Assembly (NCBI GenBank): GCA_009801015.1
Contig: VHZZ01019125.1
Coordinates: 1 to 20,701, forward strand
From: Silene noctiflora
Taxonomy: Eukaryota; Streptophyta; Magnoliopsida; Caryophyllales; Caryophyllaceae
Length of the DNA stretch: 20,701 nt
Reading direction: 5' to 3'
The translations under genes and the position numbers were made by a program. Positions 19,066-20,701 of this stretch are shown piece after piece (positions within the stretch are counted from its first letter, which is position 1; the number at the start of each line of letters is the position of its first letter). The notes under the pieces are model-generated. The model saw only the letters and a list, made by a program, of their open reading frames with translations, searched no databases and had not been told where the DNA came from.

Positions 19066-19442
19066 AACCATACCCAAGCAAGGTCAATTGCTAGGTCATG
19101 ACGTTGCTTGGTCATGCTAATGACACAATTAAGAGTGCTTAATTTGTTACCAAAGGCGGTCAATTTGTGACCAAAAACATTAAATCGCCAATTTGTGACC
19201 AAGGTTGAGCAAAATTGACCTCCTTATTGACCTAGTATGTGTCCAATTGTTATTGGTTGGACAATTAGAAAACAATAAAAAGTATAAAATACATGATTAA
19301 TTCGTGACCAAATGATTGGGTTGATGACTTAGGTCGTGTCCTTCTGCTTAGGAGGGTAAAAGTAGGTCAAGATAAATAAATTGGGATTAAGAATAAAATC
19401 GGATCATGAGCTAATTAGCGTGACCTTTACTTGGGGATGGTC
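19066..19442. mobile_element. PIF/Harbinger-like MITE, 377 bp
   Basis: The left end AACCATACCCAAGCAAGGTCA and the complement of the right end, GACCATCCCCAAGTAAAGGTCA, form an imperfect terminal inverted repeat. Each side is flanked by TTA (19063-19065 and 19443-19445), the PIF/Harbinger target size. Internally AATTTGTGACCAA or close variants recur four times (about 19141, 19161, 19188, 19299), along with scattered GGTCA words. It has no coding capacity. Confidence 0.7.
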
Positions 19443-19445
19443 TTA

Positions 19446-19745
19446 GGTGACTCTAGTTATTAATAGCATAAATAAATTTTGTTAATAATTAAATAAAGTG
19501 TGTTACTTTAATTATACTCTTCAATTGATAGAATGAAAGCGGCATTATCTTAAACATTGTTGTTGTCCTTTCAAGACGGTGACGTTTTTCAATTTTTCGT
19601 TTAATTCAACTCTCGTGATGATTCACTTTATTTTATCTTTCTCTTCTCGTGCCACCAGCAGATGCCGTTTAAGGTGTTTCTCCAATCTCCATATTATAAC
19701 TCTTTGTATACGTTACTTTAAACTTAAAACGGATTAAGTATTATC
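19446..19745. other. AT-rich spacer with no feature seen
   Basis: I see no gene, repeat or regulatory signal that I can support in this stretch. Confidence 0.5.
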
Positions 19746-19930
19746 AAAGCGTCTTACTTGTGACGGAACTATTCGTCACAAGCTGAAGACGGATAGTGTC
19801 CCTCTCACAATAAGGCAAGTGTGAGGGCAAGTTGAGGAAAATGGAGCACAATATGGTTAGTGCCACTTGCATATTGTGAGAGGAGCATTATCCGTCTTCA
19901 GCTTGTGACGGATAGTGTTCGTCTTTAATG
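19746..19930. mobile_element. Foldback MITE with 53-bp arms
   Basis: Arms at about 19768-19821 and 19864-19916 are inverted copies sharing GTCACAAGCTGAAGACGGAT, CCTCTCACAATA and GCAAGTG, with a loop of some 42 bases. The outer left part AAAGCGTCTTACTTGTGACGG recurs at 20615-20635, showing a repeat family. I could not identify a target duplication. Confidence 0.65.
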
Positions 19931-20046
19931 AGAATTTGTGAACTATTATATATCCACACTCTTACCTATATCGATATGTTAAAATATTTTGTTATTCGGT
20001 AGGTAATTTACTTTTATCTTATTTGAAATATTTGACCCATTGTAAG

Positions 20047-20070
20047 CTTAAAACGGATATCCGTCTTAAG
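20047..20070. repeat. 24-bp near-perfect palindrome
   Basis: CTTAAAACGGATATCCGTCTTAAG is self-complementary except for one mismatched pair. ACGGAT words also occur in the foldback elements at 19746-19930 and near 20370, so it may be a worn member of the same family. Confidence 0.7.
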
Positions 20071-20180
20071 AGAAACTAGCTGTTAGGTTTTCTTAAGATA
20101 AACATATATGTCTTAAGAATAAAACGAGTCAAATAACACCCACTTACGTAGATGGGAACAAACCTTTTGATAATCTTGTA

Positions 20181-20338
20181 TTCCTTTCGTCTCAGAAATT
20201 TGTCTACCTTTGGTTTTGGCACAAAAGCAAATGAAGGTGGAGACAAGTGCATCAAATTGAGGATGGAGTAGAAAGGTAAACAATTGACTGAAACACCCCA
20301 GAATGAAATAAGTAAACAAATAACGGGGATGCAGGAAG
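20181..20338. mobile_element. Stowaway-type MITE, 158 bp
   Basis: The left end TTCCTTTCGTCTCAGAAATTTGT and the right end ACAAATAACGGGGATGCAGGAAG are imperfect inverted copies. TA flanks both sides (20179-20180 and 20339-20340). Internal GGTTTTGGC and GGTAAACAATTGACTG match the other Stowaway elements here, supporting one family. Confidence 0.8.
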
Positions 20339-20340
20339 TA

Positions 20341-20614
20341 TATAATACTTCATCCGTGTTAAGGTTAAGACGGATAAATAAGAATTTGTGACTGTTATCT
20401 TAAATGAGAATTTGTGAATTGCATTAAACAATTGCTCTCTCTTGTGAGAGGCTGACAACCCCAAATAAGACCACTTTAAAATAAAAAGTAATCACTCATA
20501 AAATGTTACCTATCAAATAATGATCACATTTTCTCACTAAAATGGTTACATTTAGGTCCATTATAATTTGTGACGAAAAAATCAGTCAGAAATAAGAATT
20601 TGAATTAAAATAAC
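20341..20614. other. Repeat-derived spacer
   Basis: AGACGGATAAATAAGAATTTGTGA and TTAAATGAGAATTTGTGAA occur close together; the second also occurs at about 19925, next to the foldback MITE. It is probably debris of that family. No gene is seen. Confidence 0.45.
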
Positions 20615-20701
20615 AAAGCGTCTCCCTTGTGACGGGTCGGTATTTGTGACGGGTAATGTCACTCACAAAACGAATAAAGCAAAAGGTGGGGGCACCCCTC
20701 C
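20615..20701 (+). mobile_element. Left end of a second foldback MITE, cut by the window edge
   Basis: AAAGCGTCTCCCTTGTGACGG matches 19746-19766 at all but two positions. It is followed by TTGTGACGGGTAATGTC and CACTCACAAAA, which correspond to the arm of the first copy. The right arm lies beyond the window. Confidence 0.6.

Noticed and set aside
1..20701. tRNA, rRNA or CRISPR-like arrays
   Set aside because: I found no cloverleaf-capable sequence with both promoter boxes, no rRNA sequence, and no regular repeat-spacer array; the repeats seen are transposon ends or simple repeats.

Overview
This is nuclear DNA from a flowering plant, almost certainly a dicot. Two coding regions need no intron and one is joined by three exons with GT-AG borders. 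The spacers are very AT-rich and packed with small plant DNA transposons (Stowaway, Helitron and foldback MITEs). Repeats built on ACGGATATCCGTCTTAAG and CACAAGCTGAAGACGGAT remind me of Caryophyllales genomes, but I offer that order only as a guess. Nothing is prokaryotic, organellar or viral.

Layout. Positions 1-1264 are an upstream region with a diverged duplication, an (AAT)n microsatellite and a TATA box. Positions 1265-4481 (+) hold a three-exon gene for an MFS membrane protein of the nodulin-like / NUCLEAR FUSION DEFECTIVE 4-like family. Positions 5301-6014 (-) hold a single-exon gene for a small plant SAM-domain protein with an acidic Asn/Asp-rich tail. Positions 6015-10300 are intergenic, with a relic of a retroelement RNase H domain, a 986-bp minus-strand Helitron that itself carries a palindromic Mutator-like MITE, and a stretch of unassigned sequence with splice-like signals. 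Positions 10538-12040 (-) hold an intact 500-residue amino-acid transporter of the AVT6 group, closest to AVT6E.

From 12.1 kb to the end I see no gene. This is an AT-rich transposon graveyard: four Stowaway-type MITEs (one split by a short Helitron), a 1.17-kb plus-strand Helitron, a 320-bp palindromic element, a PIF/Harbinger-like MITE, a foldback MITE plus the left end of a second copy, a 41-bp and an 85-bp tandem duplication, and microsatellites.

The three genes are not an operon and need not work together; two encode multi-pass transporters, which looks coincidental. I found no convincing undescribed biological system. The parts most worth a second look are the nested and shared-terminus Helitrons, the GTCTT-rich double hairpin inside one of them, and possible introns in the untranslated regions of the AVT6 gene.
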